DNA from: JAKPKF01 sp964536135
GTDB lineage: Bacteria; Patescibacteriota; Dojkabacteria; SC72
Direction: 5' to 3'
Length of the DNA stretch: 53,836 nt
Assembly (NCBI GenBank): GCA_964536135.1
Contig: CAZHVM010000004.1
Coordinates: 1 to 53,836, forward strand
In this document: one piece after another, positions 26,934 through 35,257 of the stretch
Layout of the letters: every line of letters begins with the position of its first letter
How positions within the stretch are numbered: position 1 is the first letter of the stretch
Notes under the pieces: model-generated
Databases searched by the model: none
Seen by the model: the letters and a program-made list of their open reading frames with translations, nothing else
Told to the model about the DNA's origin: nothing
Translations under genes and position numbers: made by a program

Positions 26934-28072
26934 ATTGTTGGTTGTACTGGAGGAACACCCTGTGGTTCCTCTGCTGGTGTTGTATCTACTTCTGGTGCTA
27001 CTGCTCCATTATTTACCATCTGTTGCATGTCTGGTAAGTTTGAAGGCATAACGGGAGCTGTTTCCTCTGCCATAGGAGTTGGTGTCTCAACGGGCATAGT
27101 ATTGAAATCTGTCACAGGTGTAATCCCCTCAACTGTTGGTGTCGGAGTTTCAATTGGCATGGTGTTGAAATCTGGTGTAGGTGCAGAAGTTTCAGCAGGA
27201 GTTGCATTGAAGTCAGAAACAGATTCTGTTTCTTGAACTGGAGAGCCTTCTTTAGCCATTAAATCTGCTAAATCCTTGGATTCAGTACCTAAGGAAGAAG
27301 CCTCTGTGCTTTGTAGCTGTACAGGTTGTTCTTCTAATTTCTCTTGTATTGTTTCTTCCTTGACCTGGGGAGTGTATAGATTGCCAGAGATATTATCTAT
27401 ATCTGTTGGACGATTCTCAGATGGTACGGGATCTTCCTTTCTTGTTTCCTCAATCTGAGTTACTACCTCTTCTGGCTTTTCATCTTTCTTTTTGCTAAGC
27501 AATATACCCAAAATGCTAATTAGTAAAATAGTTGCTCCACCAATTAAGATGTATGGAAGATAATCTGTAAGTATATCTTGGAAGCTCTTCTCAGTCTCTG
27601 TTTCTGTTGTGGTTATTGTTACCGCTGGTGTTGTAGTTGTTACTTCTTGTGTATTTGTTATGTCCGTAACTGTCCCTAATGTTAAAGTACCAAGATTCAA
27701 ACCTGTGGTTTTAGATACTGTGAAAGCATAATCTGTTGAAGTAGATGCAAAAAGTATTGTTGCTATATTCCCGCTTAAGACCTTTGCTTCTGCAAGTGTA
27801 CATGTTATTGTCAATAAGTTTGATACATTTGTGTAAGCAAATGTACTACATACGGTACTCTCATCTGAAAGAGAAGAGATTGTTACATCTTCTGAAGCTT
27901 GAATTTGAAATGCTATTTCTTCTGTTACATCTGTGCCCGTATTTACTAGTATATCTACACTTTTTTGTGCAGTAGTAGATTTGTCTTCAAGGGTAATGTC
28001 GACTGCAGCAAAAGCTCTAAATGGAAGAAAGACAAGTGCTGAAAGAAACAAAGGTATTAATAGTTTTCTCAT
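26930..28072 (-). CDS. Signal-peptide surface protein with one membrane span and a Pro/Glu-rich inner tail
   Basis: 380 residues. Signal peptide (1-22, ending AFA), an outer domain of about 120 residues made of short beta-strands and resembling cohesin-like/Ig-like folds (VDITLEDKSTTAQKSVDILVN), a Thr-rich stalk (about 140-165), one membrane helix (about 172-192) followed by KKK, then a cytoplasmic tail of about 185 residues rich in Glu, Pro and Thr with three DFNxxPxET repeats. The tail layout is shared with the surface protein at 46826-48757. Function unknown; binding or adhesion with an inner docking tail is a guess. TATACT ends 8 bases before the ATG. Confidence 0.75.
   Translation of the reverse strand: MRKLLIPLFLSALVFLPFRAFAAVDITLEDKSTTAQKSVDILVNTGTDVTEEIAFQIQASEDVTISSLSDESTVCSTFAYTNVSNLLTITCTLAEAKVLSGNIATILFASTSTDYAFTVSKTTGLNLGTLTLGTVTDITNTQEVTTTTPAVTITTTETETEKSFQDILTDYLPYILIGGATILLISILGILLSKKKDEKPEEVVTQIEETRKEDPVPSENRPTDIDNISGNLYTPQVKEETIQEKLEEQPVQLQSTEASSLGTESKDLADLMAKEGSPVQETESVSDFNATPAETSAPTPDFNTMPIETPTPTVEGITPVTDFNTMPVETPTPMAEETAPVMPSNLPDMQQMVNNGAVAPEVDTTPAEEPQGVPPVQPTI
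27075..27216. repeat. Three imperfect in-frame repeats (DFNxxPxET units)
   Basis: Units at about 27075-27113, 27133-27173 and 27186-27216 encode DFNTMPVETPTP, DFNTMPIETPTP and DFNATPAETSAP in the cytoplasmic tail of the surface protein. Spacing is 55-60 bases. They look like recent internal duplications. Confidence 0.7.
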
Positions 28073-28125
28073 TTTAAGGCAGTATAAGTTTATCTATTCT
28101 AAGGCTATCATTTGTCATATATAAT

Positions 28126-28140
28126 GTCAAAATATTTGAC
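28126..28140. promoter_or_regulatory. Inverted repeat overlapping a -35 box
   Basis: GTCAAA-ATA-TTTGAC, a perfect 6-3-6 inverted repeat in the divergent intergenic region. Its right arm is part of the -35 of the Lon-like gene. A further TGTCA lies 15 bases upstream. It is a candidate operator; the binding protein is unknown. Confidence 0.45.
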
Positions 28141-28164
28141 TTAATTAGTAATGAAATATACACT
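28136..28164 (+). promoter_or_regulatory. Promoter of the Lon-like ATPase gene
   Basis: TTGACT (28136-28141), 17 bases, TACACT (28159-28164). Predicted +1 near 28171, leader about 19 bases. Confidence 0.75.
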
Positions 28165-28189
28165 AGGATAACAGTAAAACCTGCCTATT

Positions 28190-29365
28190 ATGAACTATTC
28201 AGATACAAATTTCTTACAAAATAATATGGGGAGTATGAATGAAGACTCTATTGGAGATATTCTTGCATTGGAAAACAAGCTTGTTACTTCCGGTCTACCT
28301 TTGGATTTGAAAGAGGAGATGATGAAAAATCTCACACGGCTCAAATCAATGATAAAAAGAGGAGTATATGGATCTGAGTTTGATACCATGATTAAGTATG
28401 TAAACTGGATCACAAAAATCCCATTTGGTGCTATTTCGAAAGATAATTTAGATATATCAAATGCTAAGAAGTTGATGGATGAAACACACTATGGTATGGA
28501 TAGTATAAAAGAGCTAATTCTTGATTATCTTGCTGCTATGCAACTTGAGAATATGCAAAGAAATAGGATCCCAACACAGGTAGCTACAGATATGTCTTAC
28601 AGGCCTCAACCAACTGTTGCCCTAAAGCCGAATTCTAAATCTCCTGTATTTCTCTTCATAGGTTTGCAGGGTGTAGGTAAAACATCTATTGCAGAATCAA
28701 TTGCAAATGCAATGGGAAGAAAATTCGCAAGAATTTCTCTTGGTGCTATAGGTGATGTGAGAACTCTTAGAGGTACTCCCAAATATTCAATAGATTCTGA
28801 ACCAGGTCAGATTGTAAAATCTTTAATTAGATGTGGGACTATGAATCCAGTTATACTTCTAGATGAGATAGAGAAAGCAAGTGGAAACGCTGGCCTTCTT
28901 AATGATGTCATGGCTGCACTACTTGAGATACTGGACCCAGAACAAAACGGTAATTTTATAGATCATTATGTAGATTATCCAATAGATTTATCTAATGTAT
29001 TCTTTATCTGTACTGCAAACAATCTTGGAGGATTATCTGCGGCACTTCTGGATAGAGTAGAGATTATTAGGTTTACAAGTTACAGTGACGAAGAAAAGGA
29101 AATAATTGCAAAGAGATATATACTTCCTAAAGTTTTACAATCCCTTCAAATCTCAGGGGAGTATCTTCGAATTGATGATAATGTATGGCAAATGATAATA
29201 AGGCCTGTTGGTTTTGATGCAGGTATTAGACAATTGGAGAGGAATATTGCCACGATAGCAAGAAGAGCAGCAAGGACAATAATAGAAGGGAAGCAGATAC
29301 CAGTTGTAATAACTCAAGAAAATTTGAAACAATTCTTAGACATAGATCAGGGTCCTCTCAGTTAG
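28190..29365 (+). CDS. Lon-like AAA+ ATPase without protease domain
   Basis: 391 residues. The ATPase module is clearly Lon: Walker A GLQGVGKT (158-165), then LRGTPKYSI in place of IRGHRRTYIG, the PVILLDEIEK Walker B (220-229), ALLEILDPEQNGNFIDHY, and the small helical domain ending with an IRQLERNIATIARRAA sensor-2 helix. The protein stops just where the Ser/Lys protease domain should begin. The first 150 residues replace the usual N-domain; residues 40-110 match Lon's pre-ATPase helices (YVNWITKIPFG, LDETHYGMDSIKELI-like). No frameshift remnant follows, because the convergent gene begins at once. It is probably an unfoldase or remodelling ATPase; the partner is unknown. Confidence 0.85.
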   Translation: MNYSDTNFLQNNMGSMNEDSIGDILALENKLVTSGLPLDLKEEMMKNLTRLKSMIKRGVYGSEFDTMIKYVNWITKIPFGAISKDNLDISNAKKLMDETHYGMDSIKELILDYLAAMQLENMQRNRIPTQVATDMSYRPQPTVALKPNSKSPVFLFIGLQGVGKTSIAESIANAMGRKFARISLGAIGDVRTLRGTPKYSIDSEPGQIVKSLIRCGTMNPVILLDEIEKASGNAGLLNDVMAALLEILDPEQNGNFIDHYVDYPIDLSNVFFICTANNLGGLSAALLDRVEIIRFTSYSDEEKEIIAKRYILPKVLQSLQISGEYLRIDDNVWQMIIRPVGFDAGIRQLERNIATIARRAARTIIEGKQIPVVITQENLKQFLDIDQGPLS

Positions 29366-29592
29366 TATCCCTTGAATGGATTTGCTAATCTTAGTGCACT
29401 CATAGCTCTGTGCACAAGCGGGTCCTTTACACCTTTTGCTATATTTGTTTTATAGTTTGTTTTTTCTTCAGCCTTACTTAACTGATCCAAATCAGAGGTA
29501 AGTTTATTGGTCGAGATGGAAGAGATTTCAACTCCTTTTGTTACGAGGTAATTATTTTCGTTAACAATATTAAACTGTTTGTTTTTGTCCAT
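29362..29592 (-). CDS. Small hypothetical protein of the VirB4 operon
   Basis: 76 residues, hydrophilic, no membrane segment, not recognised. It overlaps the 3' end of the VirB4 gene by 23 bases and so is probably translationally coupled. I used the ATG at 29592 rather than a TTG further up. It overlaps the convergent Lon-like gene by four bases. Confidence 0.55.
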   Translation of the reverse strand: MDKNKQFNIVNENNYLVTKGVEISSISTNKLTSDLDQLSKAEEKTNYKTNIAKGVKDPLVHRAMSALRLANPFKGY

Positions 29593-31957
29593 TATTCTGA
29601 TAGCTTTCAACTAAACCTTGAGGAGTAAGGTGTTGTTTATCTTTTTGTATATCCTGTCTAGATTGAATCACCTGTCCTGAGAGAGTATCTTGTTTTAACT
29701 CCTCTAGAAAACTTTGCTGGCTTTTAAACTTCTGTGGATTAAGTAATTTTTCTTCCTCCTTAATTCTCTCTTCTAATTCCTGCTTGTATTTCTCTCTTTC
29801 ATCTTTAATGATTGTTTCATCTTTTATTCTCTTTTGTATAGCCTCTTGTATAATCTGGTCTTGTCTTTGAACATTGCCTATATCTTCCGAAGAGGATTGT
29901 TGAGTAGGAGGTTCATATATTTGTGACATTTCCTCGAGACTTCTGGTATCTGTCATACCTTGCATCTTCTTTTTTCTTTCCAAATCTCTAGGATCTGAAG
30001 TTATGAGCTCATGCTCTGCCTGACTAGAGAGGATTTGTATACCTACATGGTTGGAACCTGCAAAGAAGAGACCTTGCCCACGGTCACAGTTAAGAAGGTA
30101 GTTTCTTTCTCCGTCGGAAAGGTTGAATACCTGTTGTAATTTTTCTACTGCAGATGGACTTTGTTTCATCAATACCTGAAGTGAGGAGTTTGAGATTATT
30201 GCTTTCCCCATATCGTTGTTTAAGAAGTCGGCAACATCCTGAGTTATTGTTGTTAGTCCAAGGTAGTATTTTCTTGCTCTTTTTGCAATTGAGTACATAA
30301 AGCTAGCGGAATCAAGACTCTGCATCATATACCAAGCTTCATCTACAATTAGAAGTCTTCTTTTAATATCTTTTCTGATTCTTGTCCATATGAAGTCGAG
30401 CATGAGATACATTGCTAATGGTTTTAATTCTTCCTGTAAATCTCTTACACTAAATACTGTGAATGGATTGTTAATTTCAAAATTACTTTCCTCATTAAAT
30501 ACTCCTGCTGCACTTCCTATTATGTATTTTTCCATTCTTCTTGCAAGGTCATGTGCTTCAGTTTCTGCCATCCCTTTCAAAACTTTGTATAGATCTTCAA
30601 GAAGAGGAGGTTTTTTTGTTTGTGTAGCTGGATCAAATGTTATGCCTTTTTCTCTGTATGTAAGAATTAGAGCTCTATCTAAGAGAGATTCTTCAATATT
30701 GTTTAATCCTCCAAAGAGAATTTTGAAAAAGCCATGTAATGCAAGAAGTTTCATCCTTAATTCATCATCTCCCTCATCCTTTACACCCGAAAGCTCAAAG
30801 GGATTCATCTTGTTACCTTTGTCCTGTGAGAAAGATATGTAGGAACCATTTACGGCAGTACACAATGCTTCATATTCTCTTTCAGGGTCAATGATTATTA
30901 TCTCTGTTCCAAGCATTAGGCTTCTAACAGCCTCAAGTTTTACGAAATAGCTTTTTCCTGCTCCTGATTTAGCAAATACTACGGTATTTGCATTCTCAAG
31001 TTCAAAACGGTCAAAGATTACAAGACTCTTGTTGTGTAGATTAATTCCATACATGATTCCATGATCCATTGTAAGCTCAGAGGAAACAAATGGGAATGTT
31101 GTGGCAATGGATGTTGTATCCATATTTCTGGTTATGTAAAGTTTGTCTACTCCAATTGGTTGTGTACTTATAAATCCCTGTTCTTGTTGCAAGGTAGCCG
31201 GTCTTGCAGTTACATTCATTGCTGCAAATGTAGAGATTACATTACGAGAATATTTTTCTAGAAGATCCTTATTTCTCGCATATATTGTTACATACATAGC
31301 AAAATGGAAGAATTTTTCTGTTCCTTCCGCAATGGAATCTTGAAGTTGTTGAGCATCTGAAAGTGCTACTTTCAAAGACGGGTCAACAACTTTTCTGTCT
31401 TCCATCTGAGAGTAGAGTGATGCCTCCATCTCTCCGATTTTTTTCTTTAATTTTTCCAATATTGTCTTTGAATCTACAGGATAGTAAAAAGTACTTATTC
31501 TTAAAGAGTGTTCAAAGTTGACAATTGGTGAAAGCCAGTTTGGTCCTACGAAACGAGGATAACCACTTATGAAGAGTGTCCTTGCATAGTAACCTCCTAT
31601 TTGTAAATCATTGAAATCTACCTCCAAGTCAATTGGGGCTATTATGTCTTGTATTGTTAAATCTTTCGCAACGACATCAACATCTGTATATGTGCTTTCA
31701 TATCTTTGTTTCGCTTCATTCGCTTTTTCTTTTCCAGATATTTTGTCCATTAGTTTAAATAATGGATTGATTTTCTTTTTTTCTTCTGCAGGATCGTTGT
31801 ACCTGTCTGTATCTTCAACCTTCTTAATACCCTCGATATCTTCTGTTTTAACTTCTTCTTTGAATGTACTGAATTTTGTTTTTACTTCTTTCTCTTTCAG
31901 TTGCTGAATAGTTTTGCTGTCGAATGTTCTGTTGTAGTTGTTGTTATTTTCTGTCAT
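29570..31957 (-). CDS. virB4: VirB4/TraC-type type IV secretion ATPase
   Basis: 795-residue ATPase that powers type IV secretion or pilus-like machines at the inner membrane. The first ~90 residues are charged and disordered-looking. An N-terminal domain (about 100-310) precedes the RecA-like motor with Walker A AKSGAGKS (329-336), Walker B LLIVDEAW (535-542) and TTITQDVADFL after it. The C-terminal 130 residues are a Glu/Lys/Gln-rich coiled coil. It is cotranscribed with the TraC-like gene (14-base overlap) and PrgI gene. No VirD4, relaxase or lytic transglycosylase gene is in this cluster, so DNA transfer cannot be assumed. Confidence 0.92.
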   Translation of the reverse strand: MTENNNNYNRTFDSKTIQQLKEKEVKTKFSTFKEEVKTEDIEGIKKVEDTDRYNDPAEEKKKINPLFKLMDKISGKEKANEAKQRYESTYTDVDVVAKDLTIQDIIAPIDLEVDFNDLQIGGYYARTLFISGYPRFVGPNWLSPIVNFEHSLRISTFYYPVDSKTILEKLKKKIGEMEASLYSQMEDRKVVDPSLKVALSDAQQLQDSIAEGTEKFFHFAMYVTIYARNKDLLEKYSRNVISTFAAMNVTARPATLQQEQGFISTQPIGVDKLYITRNMDTTSIATTFPFVSSELTMDHGIMYGINLHNKSLVIFDRFELENANTVVFAKSGAGKSYFVKLEAVRSLMLGTEIIIIDPEREYEALCTAVNGSYISFSQDKGNKMNPFELSGVKDEGDDELRMKLLALHGFFKILFGGLNNIEESLLDRALILTYREKGITFDPATQTKKPPLLEDLYKVLKGMAETEAHDLARRMEKYIIGSAAGVFNEESNFEINNPFTVFSVRDLQEELKPLAMYLMLDFIWTRIRKDIKRRLLIVDEAWYMMQSLDSASFMYSIAKRARKYYLGLTTITQDVADFLNNDMGKAIISNSSLQVLMKQSPSAVEKLQQVFNLSDGERNYLLNCDRGQGLFFAGSNHVGIQILSSQAEHELITSDPRDLERKKKMQGMTDTRSLEEMSQIYEPPTQQSSSEDIGNVQRQDQIIQEAIQKRIKDETIIKDEREKYKQELEERIKEEEKLLNPQKFKSQQSFLEELKQDTLSGQVIQSRQDIQKDKQHLTPQGLVESYQNNGQKQTV

Positions 31958-32591
31958 CTTCTTCCTCTGGATTATATATTGTATATACTTCTGTCAAAAG
32001 TTCCTTTGTTGTTAATTGATGTCCTATTAGCCCCATTCGTCCAAGCTGTTTAAGTACATGGTCTCTTTTGGGTTGAAGAAATATTTTAGCCTTTTCAACT
32101 AGTTGTTCTGTTTGTAATTGAGATGCCTGCTCTTGTTCCTCTTTGTCCTTTCTAGATTTGAATATGTTGGCACTTGGAAGGTAGGAACCTGGACTGTAAG
32201 GAATTATTATGTAGAAAGATTTATCCAAGACATCGTTTTGAACTATTAATTTCTGTATAAATGAAGTATATATTTCTAACTGTTTTTTTAAACCTTCACT
32301 CATTTTGTCTGTTTCTTTTGAACGAAGATATTCTACATAGTTTGTAATATCTATTCTTCTTGTTCTAATGAGGATTTGAATCCTGAAATTGAGAGAATTA
32401 AGAAGCCCTGCAAAGGCATATATCTTGTTGTCTTGTTCATACTCTGCAAGAAGGTCAAAGTTTATTGCAGATGTTTGTATTACCATTGATACTGCGCCAC
32501 TTTTAGTAACAATTAAGTCATCTCTGATATCTTTTACTTCTATGTGCTCTTGTGTAGAGTTTATGGCTCTTGCCCTTGCCTTGTTATCCAC
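31944..32591 (-). CDS. TraC-like protein of the type IV secretion module
   Basis: 215 residues, similar in character to the N-terminal domain found in TraC/VirB4 proteins (IEVKDIRDDLIVTKSGAV start; LLNSLNFRIQILIRTRRID in the middle), without a motor domain. Genes like this commonly stand between prgI and virB4 in CPR and Gram-positive clusters. The start is GTG at 32591, one base after the prgI stop. A Lys/Glu/Gln-rich stretch lies at about 145-165. Confidence 0.75.
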   Translation of the reverse strand: MDNKARARAINSTQEHIEVKDIRDDLIVTKSGAVSMVIQTSAINFDLLAEYEQDNKIYAFAGLLNSLNFRIQILIRTRRIDITNYVEYLRSKETDKMSEGLKKQLEIYTSFIQKLIVQNDVLDKSFYIIIPYSPGSYLPSANIFKSRKDKEEQEQASQLQTEQLVEKAKIFLQPKRDHVLKQLGRMGLIGHQLTTKELLTEVYTIYNPEEEDDRK

Positions 32592-32592
32592 G

Positions 32593-33411
32593 TCAGATAT
32601 TATTAATTTTAATTGGTAATTTTACATTTTTATTTACTAGAATCAACTGTACTTTAGGAAATTGATATTCTGGATGTTGGAATTCGAGAATATATATTTC
32701 AGGATCCCACATTTTATTTGTAAGAAAGTATCCATTTGGTCCTGTTTTGTTTGCGTATAAAATCTTACCGCTTTTGTCTTTTAGATACGCTATTACATTT
32801 GGAATTGGTGTCATGCTTTTTGTACAGAGCCATATATTTATATTTCCTGGAAGAGAGTCTAGTGTCTTAATATTGAATTGGTAAGCAGAGATATTCTCAC
32901 TATTAATTTGTAAGAAAGAAGAGGGAGATGCTTGAACTGGTTGTTGACCCTGTTGTTCCTGTTTGTCTGTTGGTTCTGGTATCTGTGAAGCTCCAATGAT
33001 TTTTGGTTTTTCTGGGGTTTCTTTGTGTACTAGAATTCCTTCTTTGGTAGGTTTGACTAGAGGTTTAGCTCTTTCGTCTCTAATTTTTTTGTTCATCCAT
33101 ACTCTTTGAGTAGGGGAAGTTATTGCAGTTACATAATTTTTAATAAACAGGTCAGCATCTTGGTCATTAATTGGTACTAACGCGAGAAAGATTCCTGCAC
33201 CAGAGGAGAAGATGAAGATTGGTATCCCAAGAATTCCAGGGATTATGTTCTTAACGGTGAGATATATCATGAGTCCTCCAAATCCAAGCCCTATGGCTAG
33301 GTATGCGAATTCTTTTAGAGTAAACTTAGTAAAGAGTTTGAACTCTACATCTAATATATTTTGTGGTATTGGATGTTGTCTCATTAAGGCAGATTTAACT
33401 ATTTTCTTCAT
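32593..33411 (-). CDS. PrgI-family membrane protein with added beta-sandwich domain
   Basis: 272 residues. Residues 12-80 are a PrgI domain: IPQNILDVEFKLFTKFTLKE followed by two closely spaced membrane helices (about 32-50 and 56-77). After a Gln/Pro-rich linker, residues 190-272 form a compact domain reminiscent of carboxypeptidase-regulatory/CnaB-like folds (NVIAYLKDKSGKILYANKTGPNGYF, then YILEFQHPEYQ). PrgI proteins normally end soon after the helices, so the extra domain is notable. First gene of the prgI-traC-virB4 unit. Confidence 0.8.
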   Translation of the reverse strand: MKKIVKSALMRQHPIPQNILDVEFKLFTKFTLKEFAYLAIGLGFGGLMIYLTVKNIIPGILGIPIFIFSSGAGIFLALVPINDQDADLFIKNYVTAITSPTQRVWMNKKIRDERAKPLVKPTKEGILVHKETPEKPKIIGASQIPEPTDKQEQQGQQPVQASPSSFLQINSENISAYQFNIKTLDSLPGNINIWLCTKSMTPIPNVIAYLKDKSGKILYANKTGPNGYFLTNKMWDPEIYILEFQHPEYQFPKVQLILVNKNVKLPIKINNI

Positions 33412-33421
33412 TTAGTTTACC

Positions 33422-33450
33422 AGAATATTGGGAAAAGTTTTAGATGTAAT
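33422..33450 (-). promoter_or_regulatory. Promoter of the PrgI-TraC-VirB4 operon
   Basis: On the minus strand: ATTACA, 17 bases, TATTCT, then 10 bases to the ATG. It occupies almost the same DNA as the divergent promoter for the nucleotidyltransferase, so the two should exclude one another. Confidence 0.5.
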
Positions 33451-33455
33451 ATAAT
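33428..33455 (+). promoter_or_regulatory. Leaderless promoter of the nucleotidyltransferase gene
   Basis: TTGGGA (33428-33433), 16 bases, perfect TATAAT (33450-33455), 5 bases, ATG. It overlaps the prgI promoter on the other strand. Confidence 0.6.
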
Positions 33456-33460
33456 AAAGT

Positions 33461-34231
33461 ATGGAAGAGATAAAAAAGAGTGTGAAAAATCTCGAAAGAT
33501 TTAGAACTTTGATGGGAGCATCGTTGAGAAAAGACGATGTTAAAAGGATTTGGGGTAAGAGCTTTCTTAGAGAATCTAGAAAAAGGTATGAACAAAATGC
33601 AAATAAGATTGTAAAAGAAAAGTTAGAATATGCAGAGGATATAATTGAAGTATTAAAAATTTTTAATTGGGTTAAATTTATAGGAATTTCTGGTTCAGTT
33701 GGAGCAGGATTCGCAAAAGAAGAAGATGATATAGATATATTTGTAGTTGTAAAGGATGGTACTGCCTGGGTGTACAGAGGGCTGATATCGTTACTTAATC
33801 TCTTTCATAATAAAGTCAGAGCAAAGAGGCATAGAATCATCAAAGACAAACTTTGTTTAAATATGATATGTGAAGAAAGAGGTTTAGAATTTGACAGTGA
33901 CATGTTCAATTTCCATGAGTTAATGTTTCTTATTCCCCTATACAATGAAAAATATCTTAACTTTATTTACTCAAATAACCTTTGGTTGAAAGATTCGTAT
34001 TTTGTAAAGAAAGATTTGTTGTATACGAAAATTTCTATTGGAAAAAGTGCCAATATCTTTGTTAAATTTCTAAATACAATCTTCTATCTACTTCAGATAT
34101 CTTTTATGTATATTTCAAATCATAAGCCAAATGTAAAAAGAATAAGAAGGAATTATAAAAAAGGAAAGATAGAGTTTTTTGAAGAGGAATATAAGAAAGA
34201 TAAACTGGAGAAATATTTAAAGAGCATTTAA
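33461..34231 (+). CDS. Nucleotidyltransferase-domain protein (pol-beta superfamily)
   Basis: 256 residues. GISGSVGAGFAKEEDDIDIF carries the GS...DxD pattern of the minimal nucleotidyltransferase fold (residues about 75-95), which transfers nucleotidyl groups using two metal-binding Asp. The rest is mainly helical with a basic end. Related proteins include aminoglycoside adenylyltransferases and antitoxin-type MNTs; no HEPN partner gene is adjacent, so a toxin-antitoxin role is not supported. The 3' end overlaps recF by 15 bases. Confidence 0.72.
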   Translation: MEEIKKSVKNLERFRTLMGASLRKDDVKRIWGKSFLRESRKRYEQNANKIVKEKLEYAEDIIEVLKIFNWVKFIGISGSVGAGFAKEEDDIDIFVVVKDGTAWVYRGLISLLNLFHNKVRAKRHRIIKDKLCLNMICEERGLEFDSDMFNFHELMFLIPLYNEKYLNFIYSNNLWLKDSYFVKKDLLYTKISIGKSANIFVKFLNTIFYLLQISFMYISNHKPNVKRIRRNYKKGKIEFFEEEYKKDKLEKYLKSI

Positions 34232-35257
34232 ATCTATCAGTTGTGCTTTCTTTAGTATGTCTTTCGGTAATTCATCGTATTTTATTATTGTAATGAATGT
34301 TTGTTGTTTGATAATGTTCTTTTTGTCGAAGATTATTTTTGTATTTTTGCTATCTAATTCAGATGAGATATCGTCTAAAAGAAGTATGGGGTAGTAGCCA
34401 AGTTCTGAATTAATCAGATCTTGAACTTTGAAAAGCAATTGCCCAATTGCCAATCTCTTCTCTCCTCGAGAACCAAATCTTTTTATATTTTTTCCATTTA
34501 TAATCTCCCAGTCATCTCTGTGTGGTCCAATATTTGTATATCCTGTTGCAATGTCTCTTTTTTTTGAATTCTCAATTTCATTTTCTAAGCTATCTTTTTT
34601 ATTTGAATGTATATAATCAATATGGAATTTTTCAAAGGAGAGTTTCTGTGTAATTTCTTCTCTGTTTTTTTGAATATCTTTAGATAATTTTACAAATTCA
34701 TTTGTCCAGAAGTTTAATTGAGTATCATTTCGTGCAATGATTCCTTGTTCGTAAAACTTCTTGGACAATTTTTTAAGATATGCATTTCTCTGGCGCAATA
34801 CTTTTTTAAACTGAACCAAAGTTTCGCTGTATTCGTAATTAATTTTTGAAATTACTTCATCTAGGAAATCTCTTCTTTTGGATGGAGAGATCATGAGGAT
34901 TTCGATTTGTTCTGGATTAAAGATGATAGAGGCATGTTGCTTGAAGAATTTTTTTGGAGTGGTAGTATGGTTATCTATTTTAAAAATCCTCTTAGAGCTA
35001 TCTTTCATAAACGAATATGTTTTTTCATCCTCAACGATTTCTACTCTTGAGAATTTTCCGTTCTCATCCTGCTCTGTATTAATGTAATCATCTGAGGATG
35101 TCCATGGAGATGTCCCATTTGTGATGATGTGTATGGCCTCCAGTACAGTACTTTTTCCTCTGGCATTATCTCCATGTAATACAACGATATTGTTTGTTAT
35201 ATCTAATTCAAGGTTTTTAAATCTTCTGTAATTTGTTAATTTGATTTTTGTAATCAT
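34217..35257 (-). CDS. recF: DNA replication and repair protein RecF
   Basis: SMC-like ATPase that loads RecA at gaps with RecO and RecR. 346 residues: N-terminal LTNYRRFKNLELDI, Walker A GDNARGKST (29-37), coiled-coil arms (about 150-225), signature GSRGEKRLAIGQLLF and Walker B PILLLDDISSELD. The start ATG overlaps the lepA stop by one base (TAATG), indicating coupling. Unusually it is with lepA rather than dnaN/gyrB. Confidence 0.93.
   Translation of the reverse strand: MITKIKLTNYRRFKNLELDITNNIVVLHGDNARGKSTVLEAIHIITNGTSPWTSSDDYINTEQDENGKFSRVEIVEDEKTYSFMKDSSKRIFKIDNHTTTPKKFFKQHASIIFNPEQIEILMISPSKRRDFLDEVISKINYEYSETLVQFKKVLRQRNAYLKKLSKKFYEQGIIARNDTQLNFWTNEFVKLSKDIQKNREEITQKLSFEKFHIDYIHSNKKDSLENEIENSKKRDIATGYTNIGPHRDDWEIINGKNIKRFGSRGEKRLAIGQLLFKVQDLINSELGYYPILLLDDISSELDSKNTKIIFDKKNIIKQQTFITIIKYDELPKDILKKAQLIDLNAL

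Noticed and set aside
29366..29610. Remnant of a Lon protease domain after the Lon-like gene
   Set aside because: The DNA is used by the convergent small gene and the VirB4 end; no Ser/Lys protease motif is found in any frame.
29362..33411. Integrative conjugative element
   Set aside because: No integrase, relaxase, coupling protein, direct-repeat ends or tRNA next to the VirB4 cluster.
33461..34231. MNT/HEPN toxin-antitoxin pair
   Set aside because: The nucleotidyltransferase has no HEPN-like neighbour; the adjacent genes are prgI and recF.
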